Below, in pieces: positions 18,516-29,111 of a DNA stretch of 64,000 nucleotides (position 1 is its first letter; each line of letters begins with the position of its first letter). The notes under the pieces are model-generated. The model made no database searches and was not told the DNA's origin. It saw nothing but the letters and a program-made list of their open reading frames with translations. The position numbers were made by a program, and so were the translations under genes. This DNA comes from Rhizobium sp. J15 (GTDB lineage: Bacteria > Pseudomonadota > Alphaproteobacteria > Rhizobiales > Rhizobiaceae): positions 271,323 through 335,322 of the forward strand of contig NZ_NWSX01000002.1 of NCBI RefSeq assembly GCF_002531825.1. Reading direction: 5' to 3'.

Positions 18516-21500
18516 ATGCTTCCAGGCTGGGTCATATTCGCGTCTGCCTTCGGCTATCTGCTCCTGCTTTTCGCCGTGGCGAGCTATGGCGACCGCAAGA
18601 ACCGCGGCCCCGGCGCACTGGAAGGCGGATGGCCGGTGGTCTATGCGCTGAGCCTGGCGATCTACTGCACCTCCTGGACCTATTTCGGCAGCGTCGGCCT
18701 TGCCGCGCAGCGCGGCCTGGAATTTGCCGGCATCTATATCGGCCCCATCCTCGTCTTTACCTTCGGCATGCCGCTGCTTCGCCGCATCATCGAGCTCGCC
18801 AAGGCAGAAAAACTCACCTCGGTCGCGGATTTCGTCGCCGCGCGCTATGGCAAGAACCCGACGGTCGCGACGATCGTCGCGCTGATTTCGCTGATCGGAA
18901 CCATTCCCTATATCGCGCTGCAGCTGAAGGCGATCTCGAGCACCGTCAGCGCCATGGTCAACCCGTCCGATTACGGCATCGGCAGCGGCAATCTCTATTT
19001 CCTCGACCTGCCGCTCGTCGCGACACTGGTGCTCGCCTGTTTCGCGATCATGTTCGGCACACGGCATACGGATGCGACGGAGCACCAGGACGGCCTCATC
19101 CTCGCCGTCTCGATGGAATCCGTGGTCAAGCTTGTCGCCTTCCTGACGGCCGGCGTCTGCGTCATCTGGTTTCTGTTCGACGGCCCTGCCGATCTCTGGC
19201 GCAAGACCGTTGAAAACGACCTGGTCATGTCGGCGCTCGCTTACCATACGCCGATCAGCCGCTGGATCACGCTGATCATCCTGTCGGCCTTCGCGATCAT
19301 CATGCTGCCGCGGCAATTCCACGTCACCGTCGTCGAAAACCGCACGCCGAAACAGCTGAAACTCGCGGGTTTCCTCTTCCCCACTTATCTGATCGCCATC
19401 AATCTCTTCGTGCTGCCGGTGGCGATCGGCGGGCTCCTGACCTTCGGTGGCGCGGGCAACGCCGATTTCTACATGCTATCGCTGCCATTGGCCGGCCAGA
19501 TGCCTTTGGTAACGCTGATCACCTTCATCGGCGGCTTCTCCGCCGCGACCGCCATGGTCATCGTCGATTCCGTCGCGCTGTCGATCATGGTGTCGAACGA
19601 CATCATCATGCCGATCTTCCTGAGGCGTAAACTCGCCGGGCGCGCCAGCCAGCGCGACGATTTCGCCAAGACCCTGCTCAACATCCGCCGCAGCGCCATC
19701 TTCGCCGTGCTGCTGTTCGGCTATGCCTACTACCGCTCGACCGACAGCACCGCCGGGCTGGCCTCGATCGGCCTGCTCTCCTTTGCCGCGATCGCGCAGA
19801 TCGCGCCGGCGCTGTTCGGCGGCCTGATCTGGCGGCGGGCGAATGCGCGCGGCGCCATCCTCGGGCTGACCTCCGGCTTCGTGATCTGGATCTACCTGCT
19901 GTTCCTGCCCTCGCTCGGCGGGCCCGACTATTCGCATGTGGCAAGCGCCGTGCTCGGCTTCATCTTCCCCGGCTCGACGCTTTTTACCGCCGCCGACGCA
20001 GACCCGCTCGTCAATGCGACCGTCATGAGCCTGCTCGTCAATACCGCCTTCTTCATCATTGGCTCGCTCACCCGCAACGCCAGGCCGCTGGAGCGCATTC
20101 AGGCCGGCATCTTCGTCAAACGGCACTCACGCTCGCAATTCGCCACACGCGGCTGGAAGACCCGCATCAGCGTCGGCGATCTGAAAGCCGCGATCTCGCG
20201 CTATCTCGGCGAGGAGCGCATGCAGCGCTCGTTCGCCACCTACGAACAAAACTCCGGCCGCAAGCTGGAGGACGAACAGCCGGCGGATATGGCGCTCATT
20301 CATTTCAGCGAGCAGCTGCTCGGCAGCGCTATCGGTTCGTCCTCAGCCCGGCTGGTGCTGTCGTTGATCCTGCAGAAGACCGAGGACGCCTCTTCCGACA
20401 CTGCCTGGCTGCTCGACCAGGCGAGCGAGGCACTGCAATATAACCAGGACATGCTGCAGACCGCCCTTTCGCAGATGGACCAGGGCATCGCCGTCTTCGA
20501 CAGTTCCAACCGGCTGACGATCTGGAACCGCCGCTTCCGGCAATTGCTTGATCTGCCGGAAAATGCCGGCCAGGTCGGCTTTCCGCTCTCCGATATCGTC
20601 AAGATGCTCAGCGAGCGCGGCGACATTGCGCCCGGCGATCTCAGCCAGACGGTGCGGCATTTCCTGACGCTCGACAAACCCTTCTCGCTGGTGCTCGGCG
20701 GCGGCGAGCGGATCATCGAAGTGCGTTCCAACGCCATGCCTGACAAGGGCATCGTCGCGACCTTTACCGACATCACCCAGCGCGTGAACGCCGATCAGGC
20801 GCTGAAACAGGCGAACGAGACGCTGGAGCAGCGGGTCGCCGAACGTACCGCCGAGCTTACCCGCGTCAACCGCGAACTCGCCGAAGCGCGGGCCGCCGCC
20901 GACGAGGCGAACATCGGCAAGACACGTTTCTTCGCCGCCGCCGGCCACGACATCCTGCAGCCGCTCAATGCCGCCAGGCTCTATTCCTCGGCACTCGTCG
21001 AGCGCATGGCGCAATCCGACAACAGCCCGATCGTGCGCAACATCGATTCCGCGCTGGAATCGGTCGAGACCATCCTCGGCGCGGTGCTCGATATTTCGAG
21101 GCTCGATACCGGCGCGATGCGGCCGCGGCTTGCCTCCGTCGCTCTTTCCGATCTGCTGGAGCGCATCGAGACCGATTTTGCGCCGATCGCCCGCGAGAAG
21201 CGGCTAAAGCTGGTGGTCATGCCGACATCGCTGCGCGTCCGCTCCGACCCGAACCTGCTGCGCCGGCTGGTGCAGAACCTCGTTTCCAACGCCATCAAAT
21301 ATACGGTCACCGGCAAGGTGCTGGTCGGGGCGCGGCGGCGCGGCAGCCAGGTGATCATCCAGGTGATCGATTCCGGCATCGGCATTCCGCCGTCGAAGTT
21401 CCGCACGGTGTTCAAGGAATTCGCGCGCCTCGACGAAGGCGCCAAGACCGCCTCCGGCCTCGGGCTCGGCCTTTCGATCGTCGACCGCATCGCCCGCGTG

Positions 21501-22019
21501 CTCAACCATCCGGTCGAGCTGCAGTCGACGCATGGCAAGGGCACGCAGTTCCGCATCTCCATGCCGCTCGACGTCTCGCGCCCGGCCGAAGCTGCAGCGG
21601 CGATCGCGCCTGCCGACCGGCCGGGCCAGCCGCTCAAGGGGCTGAAGATCCTCTGCATCGACAACGAGCCGAAGATCCTCGAGGGCATGCGGCTTCTGAT
21701 CAGCGGCTGGGGCTGCGAAGTGGAGGCGCTGAACTCGCTGGCCGAAGCGATGGCGTTCGATCTGCGCGGACCACCGCCCGATCTCGTCATTGCCGATTAT
21801 CATCTGGGCGACGGCACGGGCATGGCCGCGATCCTGCATCTGCGCCAGCAATTCGGCGCCGATATTCCCGCTCTGCTGGTCACGGCCGACCGCACGCTGG
21901 AGGTGCGCGGCGAGGCGGAGCGGCACGGCATCGCCGTTCAACACAAGCCGGTGCGGCCGGCGGCGCTGCGCGCCTACATCACCCAGATTTCCGGCCTCAA
22001 ACGCGCGGCTGCGGAATAG
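18516..22019 (+). CDS. Hybrid sensor histidine kinase with N-terminal sodium/solute symporter domain
   Basis: The 1167-residue protein fuses a symporter-like membrane domain (residues 1 to about 500, roughly 13 hydrophobic segments), a PAS domain (about 650-770), a coiled linker, a kinase core and a receiver. The phospho-accepting His811 lies in AAGHDILQPLNAARL; ATP-binding boxes are LVSNAIKYT, DSGIGIP and GLGLGLSI. The receiver aspartate is Asp1094 in DLVIADYHLGDG. The architecture resembles CbrA/NahK-type kinases, in which transport or ligand binding may tune signalling. No partner regulator is adjacent. Confidence 0.93.
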   Translation: MLPGWVIFASAFGYLLLLFAVASYGDRKNRGPGALEGGWPVVYALSLAIYCTSWTYFGSVGLAAQRGLEFAGIYIGPILVFTFGMPLLRRIIELAKAEKLTSVADFVAARYGKNPTVATIVALISLIGTIPYIALQLKAISSTVSAMVNPSDYGIGSGNLYFLDLPLVATLVLACFAIMFGTRHTDATEHQDGLILAVSMESVVKLVAFLTAGVCVIWFLFDGPADLWRKTVENDLVMSALAYHTPISRWITLIILSAFAIIMLPRQFHVTVVENRTPKQLKLAGFLFPTYLIAINLFVLPVAIGGLLTFGGAGNADFYMLSLPLAGQMPLVTLITFIGGFSAATAMVIVDSVALSIMVSNDIIMPIFLRRKLAGRASQRDDFAKTLLNIRRSAIFAVLLFGYAYYRSTDSTAGLASIGLLSFAAIAQIAPALFGGLIWRRANARGAILGLTSGFVIWIYLLFLPSLGGPDYSHVASAVLGFIFPGSTLFTAADADPLVNATVMSLLVNTAFFIIGSLTRNARPLERIQAGIFVKRHSRSQFATRGWKTRISVGDLKAAISRYLGEERMQRSFATYEQNSGRKLEDEQPADMALIHFSEQLLGSAIGSSSARLVLSLILQKTEDASSDTAWLLDQASEALQYNQDMLQTALSQMDQGIAVFDSSNRLTIWNRRFRQLLDLPENAGQVGFPLSDIVKMLSERGDIAPGDLSQTVRHFLTLDKPFSLVLGGGERIIEVRSNAMPDKGIVATFTDITQRVNADQALKQANETLEQRVAERTAELTRVNRELAEARAAADEANIGKTRFFAAAGHDILQPLNAARLYSSALVERMAQSDNSPIVRNIDSALESVETILGAVLDISRLDTGAMRPRLASVALSDLLERIETDFAPIAREKRLKLVVMPTSLRVRSDPNLLRRLVQNLVSNAIKYTVTGKVLVGARRRGSQVIIQVIDSGIGIPPSKFRTVFKEFARLDEGAKTASGLGLGLSIVDRIARVLNHPVELQSTHGKGTQFRISMPLDVSRPAEAAAAIAPADRPGQPLKGLKILCIDNEPKILEGMRLLISGWGCEVEALNSLAEAMAFDLRGPPPDLVIADYHLGDGTGMAAILHLRQQFGADIPALLVTADRTLEVRGEAERHGIAVQHKPVRPAALRAYITQISGLKRAAAE

Positions 22020-22022
22020 AGG

Positions 22023-22586
22023 TCAAGCTCGGCCGCCCGCGCTCATGACGCGCGTGACGAGATCGCGCACACGCGCCGAATCCGGCACGTCGCCGAACAG
22101 GATGCGATACATGATCGGCGCCACGAGCTGATCCATGACGAGATCGACTTCGGGAAAGATTTCGCCGCGAACCTTTGCCCTATCGGCGATGACGACGATC
22201 TGCTGGCGGGTATATTCGCAGCATTTACAGGCATTTTCGCCCGTCTGCGCCGCCAGCACGTCGCGGATCATTTCGCGGCCCGGCCCCGAGGACATTTCCT
22301 CGGCATATTGCTCCGCCCAGGCTTCGAGGTCCGCCTTGCCGCTGCCTGCATCGATCGGCTGCATATCCGGCCGCAAACGCTCGACGGCGACGTCGGCCAA
22401 AAGCTCCTGCAAGTCCCCCCAGCGGCGGTAGATGGTCGACGGCGTCACGCCCGCCTTGCCGGCGATCAGAGGGATCGTCACATCGGTGCGGCTCATCTCG
22501 GCCAACAGCTCGCGGACCGCCTTGTGCACCGACGCTTGAACCCGGGCGCTTCGTCCCCCCGGACGGAGATTTTCTTTCACTGCCAT
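22023..22586 (-). CDS. TetR/AcrR family transcriptional regulator
   Basis: The 187-residue protein has a TetR-type N-terminal HTH (VTIPLIAGKAGVTPSTIYRRWGDLQELLADV) and a helical C-terminal ligand domain. It carries an unusual CKCC cluster near residue 120, which could bind metal or sense oxidation. It is divergent from the MFS gene at 22765, so it probably represses that transporter and itself. It ends 4 bp after the convergent kinase stop. Confidence 0.9.
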   Translation of the reverse strand: MAVKENLRPGGRSARVQASVHKAVRELLAEMSRTDVTIPLIAGKAGVTPSTIYRRWGDLQELLADVAVERLRPDMQPIDAGSGKADLEAWAEQYAEEMSSGPGREMIRDVLAAQTGENACKCCEYTRQQIVVIADRAKVRGEIFPEVDLVMDQLVAPIMYRILFGDVPDSARVRDLVTRVMSAGGRA

Positions 22587-22689
22587 GCCTGCAACCCGCT
22601 TCGCCCCCTAGCTCCATGTGCTCCGCAAACTGCTTTACCGGTGATATGCCTCAGCGCCAATGGTTCAAAATCTTTGACAGAGCCATTAA

Positions 22690-22710
22690 CGCAAAGAATT
22701 TGCCTTTGCG
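22690..22710. promoter_or_regulatory. Possible operator between the TetR and MFS genes
   Basis: CGCAAAG and CTTTGCG are perfect inverted arms separated by 7 bp in the 178-bp divergent gap. Spacing and position suit a TetR-family operator, but no regulator-specific match can be claimed. Confidence 0.4.
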
Positions 22711-22764
22711 ACGCACCCACTCTACATAGGCTAACGCAACGACTTAGCTTTAAGAGGCTTATAT

Positions 22765-23967
22765 ATGTTCGCCGCAGCCAAATCCACAGAGAATTCGCCG
22801 CGTCCCTCGATCGGCTTTCACGCGTTGGCGCTCGCGACTTTCTTCGGCGCCTCGGCGGCGCCGACGCCGCTCTACCGGATCTATCAGGAGAACTTTGCCG
22901 TCTCGCCGGTGCTGATCACCGTCATCTTCGCGGTCTATGCTTTCGCGCTTTTGGCGGCACTGCTGATCGCCGGTTCGCTCTCGGACCATCTCGGCCGCAA
23001 GCCGGTGATCTTCTTTGCCCTGGTGCTCGAAATCATCGCCATGGGGCTCTTCGTCGTCGCGAGCGGCCCCGGCTGGCTGATTGCGGCGCGGATCGTGCAG
23101 GGCGTTGCAACCGGGATTGCCGGAGCTTCGCTCGGAGCAGCGCTCGTCGATGTCGACAGGGCGAAAGGGCAAATCGTCAATTCGATCGAGCCGCTTTCCG
23201 GCATGGCGGTGGGGGCGGTCGGCACCAGCGCCTTGATTCAATATGGTCCCTTTCCGATGCATCTCGTCTATGCGCTGCTGCTCCTGGCCTTCACGCTGCA
23301 GGCGGCCGCCATCTGGCTGACGCGCGAGACGGGCGGCAGACGGCCGGGCGCGCTCGGCTCGCTGGTGCCGCGGGTTTCCGTCCCGCCGCAGGCGAAACGG
23401 CCGCTCTCGGTGGTAACGCCGATCAATATCGCCAACTGGACGCTCGCCGGCTTCTATCTTTCGCTGGTCCCCTCATTGGTCGCCGGCACCACCGGCAGCA
23501 CCGCGCCCTTGACGGGCGGAGCAGTCGTCACCGCGCTGATGGTGAGCGGCGCGGTCACCGTCTATGCCAGGCGCGGCAAGTCCGCCTCGGCCAATCTCGG
23601 TTTCGGCGTCTCGGCCAAGACGCTCGGCATCCTGACGGTCGTTGCCGGCGTGCATCTTGCCAATGTGCCGCTGCTTCTCATCGGCACCGTCTTCACCGGC
23701 GCCGGCTTCGGCACCAATTTCCTGGGCTCGATCGGCACAATCATGCCGCACGCCAAGGCGGAGGAGCGGGCGGGGCTGCTTTCCGCCTTCTACGTCCAGA
23801 GCTACCTCGCCTTCAGCCTTCCGGCGATCCTTGCCGGCTTCCTGGCGAAATCAGCCGGCTACCAGGTGACGACCGATATTTATGCGACGGCAATCCTGCT
23901 TCTGATGGGCGCAGGGCTCATCGCCGTGCGCGCCGGCCGGCGGCGGATGGAGGAAAATGCGGCCTGA
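22765..23967 (+). CDS. Major facilitator superfamily transporter
   Basis: The 400-residue protein has about 12 hydrophobic segments and the MFS loop motif between TM2 and TM3 (GSLSDHLGRKPV). The N-terminal segment ALATFFGASAAPTPLYRIYQ is typical of a large MFS subgroup of putative drug or metabolite exporters. AAGAGG precedes the ATG. Being divergent from a TetR gene suggests efflux of an inducer; the substrate is unknown. Confidence 0.9.
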   Translation: MFAAAKSTENSPRPSIGFHALALATFFGASAAPTPLYRIYQENFAVSPVLITVIFAVYAFALLAALLIAGSLSDHLGRKPVIFFALVLEIIAMGLFVVASGPGWLIAARIVQGVATGIAGASLGAALVDVDRAKGQIVNSIEPLSGMAVGAVGTSALIQYGPFPMHLVYALLLLAFTLQAAAIWLTRETGGRRPGALGSLVPRVSVPPQAKRPLSVVTPINIANWTLAGFYLSLVPSLVAGTTGSTAPLTGGAVVTALMVSGAVTVYARRGKSASANLGFGVSAKTLGILTVVAGVHLANVPLLLIGTVFTGAGFGTNFLGSIGTIMPHAKAEERAGLLSAFYVQSYLAFSLPAILAGFLAKSAGYQVTTDIYATAILLLMGAGLIAVRAGRRRMEENAA

Positions 23968-23993
23968 CGGGCCGCATGCCTTCGGTCCATCGT

Positions 23994-24398
23994 TCAGAGA
24001 TAACTGGTCACAGCAGGCTCGTTCCACCAGGCATCATGCCTGCCGTCGGCATAGCGGACCGGCAGCGCCGCCAGTTCCTCGGGCGTGATATCGTCGAGGC
24101 AGGCGATGTTGATCGAGATATAGGCGCCGCCGATCGCTTCGACATAACCGTCGCCGAAGGCCGGTACGCCGCAGGTGCGGCAGAAGCGATGATGACCGCT
24201 CCTGGTGTTAAACTGGTAGTCGGCCATAACGGCCTCGTCGCACATCAGCCTGAAATCCTCGGGCTTGACGTTGGCGCCCCAATAGCGCCGCTTGGAGCAG
24301 ATCGAGCAATTGCAGCGGCCGGTGCCTGCCTGAAGGTCGATATCCACTTCGTAGCGAACATTGCCGCAATGGCAGCTTCCCCTGTAGGTCTTCTTCAC
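23994..24398 (-). CDS. GFA (glutathione-dependent formaldehyde-activating / CENP-V) family protein
   Basis: The 134-residue protein carries the GFA zinc cysteines: [10 protein letters not shown] near the start, CNCSICSKR around residues 29-37 and FCRTCG around 72-77. GFA proteins bind zinc, and the founding member assists S-hydroxymethylglutathione formation; most others have unproven roles. The start is a GTG at 24398 preceded by GGAGGAG. It is divergent from a MarR gene with two operators between them, so it is likely that regulator's target. Confidence 0.88.
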   Translation of the reverse strand: MKKTYRGSCHCGNVRYEVDIDLQAGTGRCNCSICSKRRYWGANVKPEDFRLMCDEAVMADYQFNTRSGHHRFCRTCGVPAFGDGYVEAIGGAYISINIACLDDITPEELAALPVRYADGRHDAWWNEPAVTSYL

Positions 24399-24437
24399 GT
24401 GCGCTCCTCCTTCGGCGTTGCATCAAGGCATTCGTTA

Positions 24438-24453
24438 TGACAATATGTTGTCA
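24438..24453. promoter_or_regulatory. MarR-type operator 1 (GFA/marR intergenic)
   Basis: TGACAATATGTTGTCA is symmetric at 14 of 16 positions and shares GACAAnATGTTGTC with the second site 36 bp away (centre to centre). It lies 40 bp upstream of the GFA start. Confidence 0.65.
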
Positions 24454-24474
24454 TTATGGATGAGATACAAAATA

Positions 24475-24488
24475 GACAACATGTTGTC
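24475..24488. promoter_or_regulatory. MarR-type operator 2 (GFA/marR intergenic)
   Basis: GACAACATGTTGTC is a perfect 14-bp palindrome 25 bp before the chosen marR start. An in-frame ATG at 24456 would place this operator inside the coding region, which argues for the later start. Confidence 0.7.
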
Positions 24489-24512
24489 AAACAAAATCGA
24501 CCGGAGCGGACG

Positions 24513-24956
24513 ATGGAGGGTGACGCCTTTTCCGCTTTCGCAATCACGGCGCTACGCCTCGCCGGCCATCTGACCGCGGCCGGCGACCGGCTGGCAAAGC
24601 CTGCGGGACAGACGAGCGCGCGCTGGCAGGTGCTGGCGGCGGCACGGCGCGGCGACATGTCGGTGGCGGAGATCGCCCGGGCTCTCGGCCTCGCCCGCCA
24701 GGGCGTGCAGCGGCTTGCCGATGTGCTGGAGCGCGAAGGCCTGATCGCCTATGCCGGCAACCCGCAGCACCAGCGCGCCAAGCTGGTGGGGCTGACGGCG
24801 GATGGGGCGGAGCGGCTGGGTGTGATCGAGGTGGCCCAGGCCGGATGGGCCGATGGACTTGGGGCAGCGTTTACTGCGGCTGAACTCGACGGCGCGCAGG
24901 CGGTGATGGCGCGGGTGATGGAGATGCTGGAGGCGGCGGAGAGTTCGCGGGAGTGA
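24513..24956 (+). CDS. MarR family transcriptional regulator
   Basis: The 147-residue protein has a winged-helix core: SARWQVLAAARRGDMSVAEIARALGLARQGVQRLADVLEREGLI, then a wing with NPQHQRAKLVGLTADG. The ATG at 24513 is preferred, with GGAGCGGA just upstream, because a longer frame would begin between the two palindromes. Likely role: repression of itself and of the divergent GFA gene, released by a small ligand or an electrophile. Confidence 0.9.
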   Translation: MEGDAFSAFAITALRLAGHLTAAGDRLAKPAGQTSARWQVLAAARRGDMSVAEIARALGLARQGVQRLADVLEREGLIAYAGNPQHQRAKLVGLTADGAERLGVIEVAQAGWADGLGAAFTAAELDGAQAVMARVMEMLEAAESSRE

Positions 24957-25017
24957 GCAAGAGCTTGCTGACAATGTGATCAGGCGATGGAGCGATCTCT
25001 TTGAGGGTGTGCCATGT

Positions 25018-25205
25018 GACCCCTACCTCTGCCCTGCCCTGCCGGGCATCTCCCCCAGGTGGGGAGATCAGCAAGTGGCTAGACCTTCCCGCCTCTCTAC
25101 CGCTTCGCCGGACTGTAACGTCAGTTGTTTGGGGAAGCCGGTAAGCCCAGCCAATCTCCCCCCTTGTGGGGGAGATGCCGGCAGCGCAGAGGGGGGTGCT
25201 CCCAA
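25018..25205. repeat. RIME-like rhizobial palindromic repeat
   Basis: Two inverted arms are visible: CTCTGCCCTGCCGGGCATCT followed by CCCCCAGGTGGGGAGAT on the left, and the inverse of CTCTGCGCTGCCGGCATCTC on the right (about 25150-25200). This arrangement matches the Rhizobium-specific intergenic mosaic elements known from Sinorhizobium and Rhizobium. It fills the 271-bp gap between the marR and fadB stop codons. Confidence 0.8.
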
Positions 25206-25228
25206 GCACCATGCGAAGATAGCTCCGC

Positions 25229-27445
25229 CTAAGCCGCCTCCCCCACCTTCGCATAGGGATCGAACCGCCCGTAAAACGTCTCGCCCTTGGCGGCCATGTC
25301 TTGCAGCAGCGGTGTCGGCCGGAAATGGCTTCCGTAAGTCTTGGCCAACTTTTCAGCCAGTTCCACGAAGGCCTTCGCGCCCATTCCGTCGATATAGCTG
25401 AGCGCTCCGCCGGTATAAGGCGCAAAACCGAAACCCAGGATCGAGCCGACATCGGCTTCGCGCGGATCGGTGACAATGCCTTCTTCCACGGTGCGGGCGG
25501 CTTCGAGCGCGATCGTGACGAGGAAGCGCTGCTTGAGCACGTTAACATCGACCTCGTCGGCCTTCTTCTGCGGATAGAAGTTCTTCAGGTCGGGCCAGAG
25601 GGACTTCTTGGCCGGTTTCGGCGGGTAGTCGTAGAAGCCCTTGGAATTCTTGCGGCCGAAGCGGCCTTCCTTTTCCACCATGCGGGAGATCAACTTCATA
25701 TGCCTGGGGTCGATCGCCTTCTCACCGAGATCGGCGACGGTGGCCTTGAGGATCTTCAGCGAGAGGTCGATGGCGACCTCGTCATTTAGCGCCAATGGAC
25801 CGACCGGCATGCCGGCCATCTTGGCGGCGTTCTCGATCATCGCAGGCGGCACGCCTTCGATCAGCATGTCGTAGCTTTCCGACATGTAGCGCAGCACGCA
25901 GCGATTGACGAAGAAGCCGCGGGTGTCGTTGACGACGATCGGCGTCTTCTTGATCGCCGCGACGTAATCGAGAGCGACTGCCAGCGCCTTGTCGCCGGTT
26001 TCCTTGCCGAGAATGACCTCGGTCAGCATCATCTTCTCGACGGGCGAGAAGAAGTGGATACCGATGAAATCGGCCGGGCGCTTCGAATTCTTTGCCAGAC
26101 CCGTGATCGGCAGGGTCGAGGTATTGGAGGCGAAGATCGCGCCTTCGGGCAGGACGGCTTCAACAGCCTCGACAACCGCTTTCTTCACCTCACGGTCCTC
26201 GAACACCGCCTCGATGACGAGATCGGCATTGGCGAGATCGGCATAGTCGGCGGAAGGCGTGATCCGGGAGAGCAGCGCCGTCCCCTCATCCTGCGTAAGA
26301 CGCCCCTTACCGATAGAATCCTTGACGAGGCCTTCGGAAACAGCCTTGCCCTTGGCGGCGGCCTCCATGTCGCGGTCGATGAGCGTCACGGAAATGCCGG
26401 CCGCGGCCGTGACATAGGCGATCGAAGCGCCCATGAAGCCGGCGCCGACGACGCCGACATGTTTCAGCTCGGTCTTGGGAATGCCGGCGGGGCGGCGGGC
26501 GCCCTTGCCGAGTTCCTGCATGGAGATGAACAGCGAACGGATCATCGAGAAGGCTTCGCGGGTCTGCAGCACTTCGGTGAAATAACGCTGCTCGATCTTC
26601 AGGCCGGTGTCGAAGGGCACCTGCAGGCCTTCATAGACGCATTTCAGGATGGCAAGCGCGGCCGGGTAGTTGCCTGAAGTTTCGCGGCGCAGGATCGCGG
26701 GTGCGGCCGGCCAGAGCTGGGCGGAGGCCGGCGTCCAGATGCCGCCGCCCGGCAGCTTGAAGCCCTTCTCGTCCCAGGGAGCGACCGGCTTCAGCCCATC
26801 CTTGATCATCTGCTTGGCGGCAGGGATCAGCTGATCCGGCTCGACCACCTGATGCACGAGATTCATCGCCTTGGCGCGGGAAGCGGTGAGCGACTGGCCC
26901 GTCGTCATCATCTGCAAAGCGTCCTGGGCGTTGGCGAGCCTCGGCACGCGCTGGGTGCCGCCGGCGCCGGGGAAGATGCCGACCTTGACCTCCGGCAGCG
27001 CGATCTTGACGCTCTTGGCATTGGAGGCGACGCGGCCGTGGCAGGCGAGCGACAGTTCGAAAGCGCCGCCCATGCAGGTGCCGTTGATGGCGGATACCCA
27101 GGGCTTGCCCGACGTTTCGAGCTTGCGGAACAGGCCGGACATGCGGCCGACGAGACCGAAAAGCGTCTGAACGGCCGTTTCCGGGCTCTTTGCCTTCTCC
27201 TCCTGGTAGGAACCGAACATCGACTTGATCATCGAAAGATCGGCGCCGCCGGAGAAGGAGGATTTGCCCGAGGTGAAGACGACACCTTTGACGGCGGCGT
27301 CAGCCGTGGTGGCGTCGATGATGGCGTTCAGTTCTTCCATTACCTCGGCGGTGAAGACATTCATCGATTTGCCGGGCATGTCCCAGGTAACGAGAGCGAT
27401 GCCGTCGGCGTCGGTTTCGAGCGTGAAATTCGTATAATTGCTCAT
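25229..27445 (-). CDS. fadB: Fatty-acid oxidation complex alpha subunit (enoyl-CoA hydratase / 3-hydroxyacyl-CoA dehydrogenase)
   Basis: The 738-residue bifunctional enzyme has an N-terminal crotonase domain (oxyanion segment [12 protein letters not shown], glutamates in GGAFELSLA and [14 protein letters not shown]). It continues with a Rossmann domain ([16 protein letters not shown]), the dehydrogenase segment SNTSTLPIT and HFFSPVEKM (catalytic His), then the C-terminal dehydrogenase domain. It converts enoyl-CoA to 3-ketoacyl-CoA. The ATG at 27445 is set by GAGGAAAT; an upstream GTG-type start would add seven residues. It partners with fadA upstream in the same operon. Confidence 0.95.
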   Translation of the reverse strand: MSNYTNFTLETDADGIALVTWDMPGKSMNVFTAEVMEELNAIIDATTADAAVKGVVFTSGKSSFSGGADLSMIKSMFGSYQEEKAKSPETAVQTLFGLVGRMSGLFRKLETSGKPWVSAINGTCMGGAFELSLACHGRVASNAKSVKIALPEVKVGIFPGAGGTQRVPRLANAQDALQMMTTGQSLTASRAKAMNLVHQVVEPDQLIPAAKQMIKDGLKPVAPWDEKGFKLPGGGIWTPASAQLWPAAPAILRRETSGNYPAALAILKCVYEGLQVPFDTGLKIEQRYFTEVLQTREAFSMIRSLFISMQELGKGARRPAGIPKTELKHVGVVGAGFMGASIAYVTAAAGISVTLIDRDMEAAAKGKAVSEGLVKDSIGKGRLTQDEGTALLSRITPSADYADLANADLVIEAVFEDREVKKAVVEAVEAVLPEGAIFASNTSTLPITGLAKNSKRPADFIGIHFFSPVEKMMLTEVILGKETGDKALAVALDYVAAIKKTPIVVNDTRGFFVNRCVLRYMSESYDMLIEGVPPAMIENAAKMAGMPVGPLALNDEVAIDLSLKILKATVADLGEKAIDPRHMKLISRMVEKEGRFGRKNSKGFYDYPPKPAKKSLWPDLKNFYPQKKADEVDVNVLKQRFLVTIALEAARTVEEGIVTDPREADVGSILGFGFAPYTGGALSYIDGMGAKAFVELAEKLAKTYGSHFRPTPLLQDMAAKGETFYGRFDPYAKVGEAA

Positions 27446-27476
27446 CGGGATTTCCTCTTCCCTCAATTCCCAAGTT

Positions 27477-27668
27477 TCAAAAGACGCCGAGCGCGAGGCA
27501 ACTCACGCCGATGACTAGAGCGAGAAACAACAGCAAGAAGCGATTTTCGCTCCTGAGACGCCGCGCATGCTCCTTCGGAGAGACGCGGAATGCCTCAGCC
27601 GAGGCCTGCTCCATGTCCTTGTCCAGATTGCGAAGCTCGAAGTGGCGTTGTGTCTCGTTCTGGCCCAT
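27477..27668 (-). CDS. Small membrane protein within the fad operon
   Basis: The 63-residue protein has a soluble charged N-terminal part ([30 protein letters not shown]) and one hydrophobic segment at the C-terminus ([20 protein letters not shown]), so it is probably a tail-anchored inner-membrane protein. It lies 24 bp after fadA and 31 bp before fadB, in the same direction, so it is co-transcribed. Family not recognised. A membrane tether for beta-oxidation enzymes is only a guess. Confidence 0.7.
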   Translation of the reverse strand: MGQNETQRHFELRNLDKDMEQASAEAFRVSPKEHARRLRSENRFLLLFLALVIGVSCLALGVF

Positions 27669-27692
27669 AGTTTGGCTCCGCTTGTCAGCGTC

Positions 27693-28901
<1,209 letters not shown>

Positions 28902-28948
28902 TGTCTCGTCTCCCTGGCGGCGCGGCGGCGCCGGTGAATTTCGTGTTT

Positions 28949-29108
28949 TCCCTTCTCCCCAGCGGGGAGAAGGTGGCCTCGAAGAGGTCGGATGAGGGGG
29001 CGCTCGCGGCAAACTCGACCTCGCTTGCGCGCGGTCGTTCGCTCCTTCGTCGCTCACCCCCTCATCTGTCCTTCGGACATCTTCTCCCCGCTGGGGAGAA
29101 GGGGGGCA
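28949..29108. repeat. Inverted-arm intergenic repeat between fadE and fadA
   Basis: CCTTCTCCCCAGCGGGGAGAAGG (28951-28973) and CTTCTCCCCGCTGGGGAGAAG (29081-29101) are each self-complementary. With their flanks they form two inverted arms of about 55 bp. The unit lies within the fad operon and could fold into a long hairpin in the mRNA. It resembles the GGGGAGAAGG repeats scattered in Rhizobium genomes. Confidence 0.75.
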
Positions 29109-29111
29109 CAA

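Noticed and set aside
22308..24440. Plus-strand open frame of 710 codons over TetR, MFS and GFA genes
   Set aside because: It crosses three well-supported genes and two promoters, and shows no domain.
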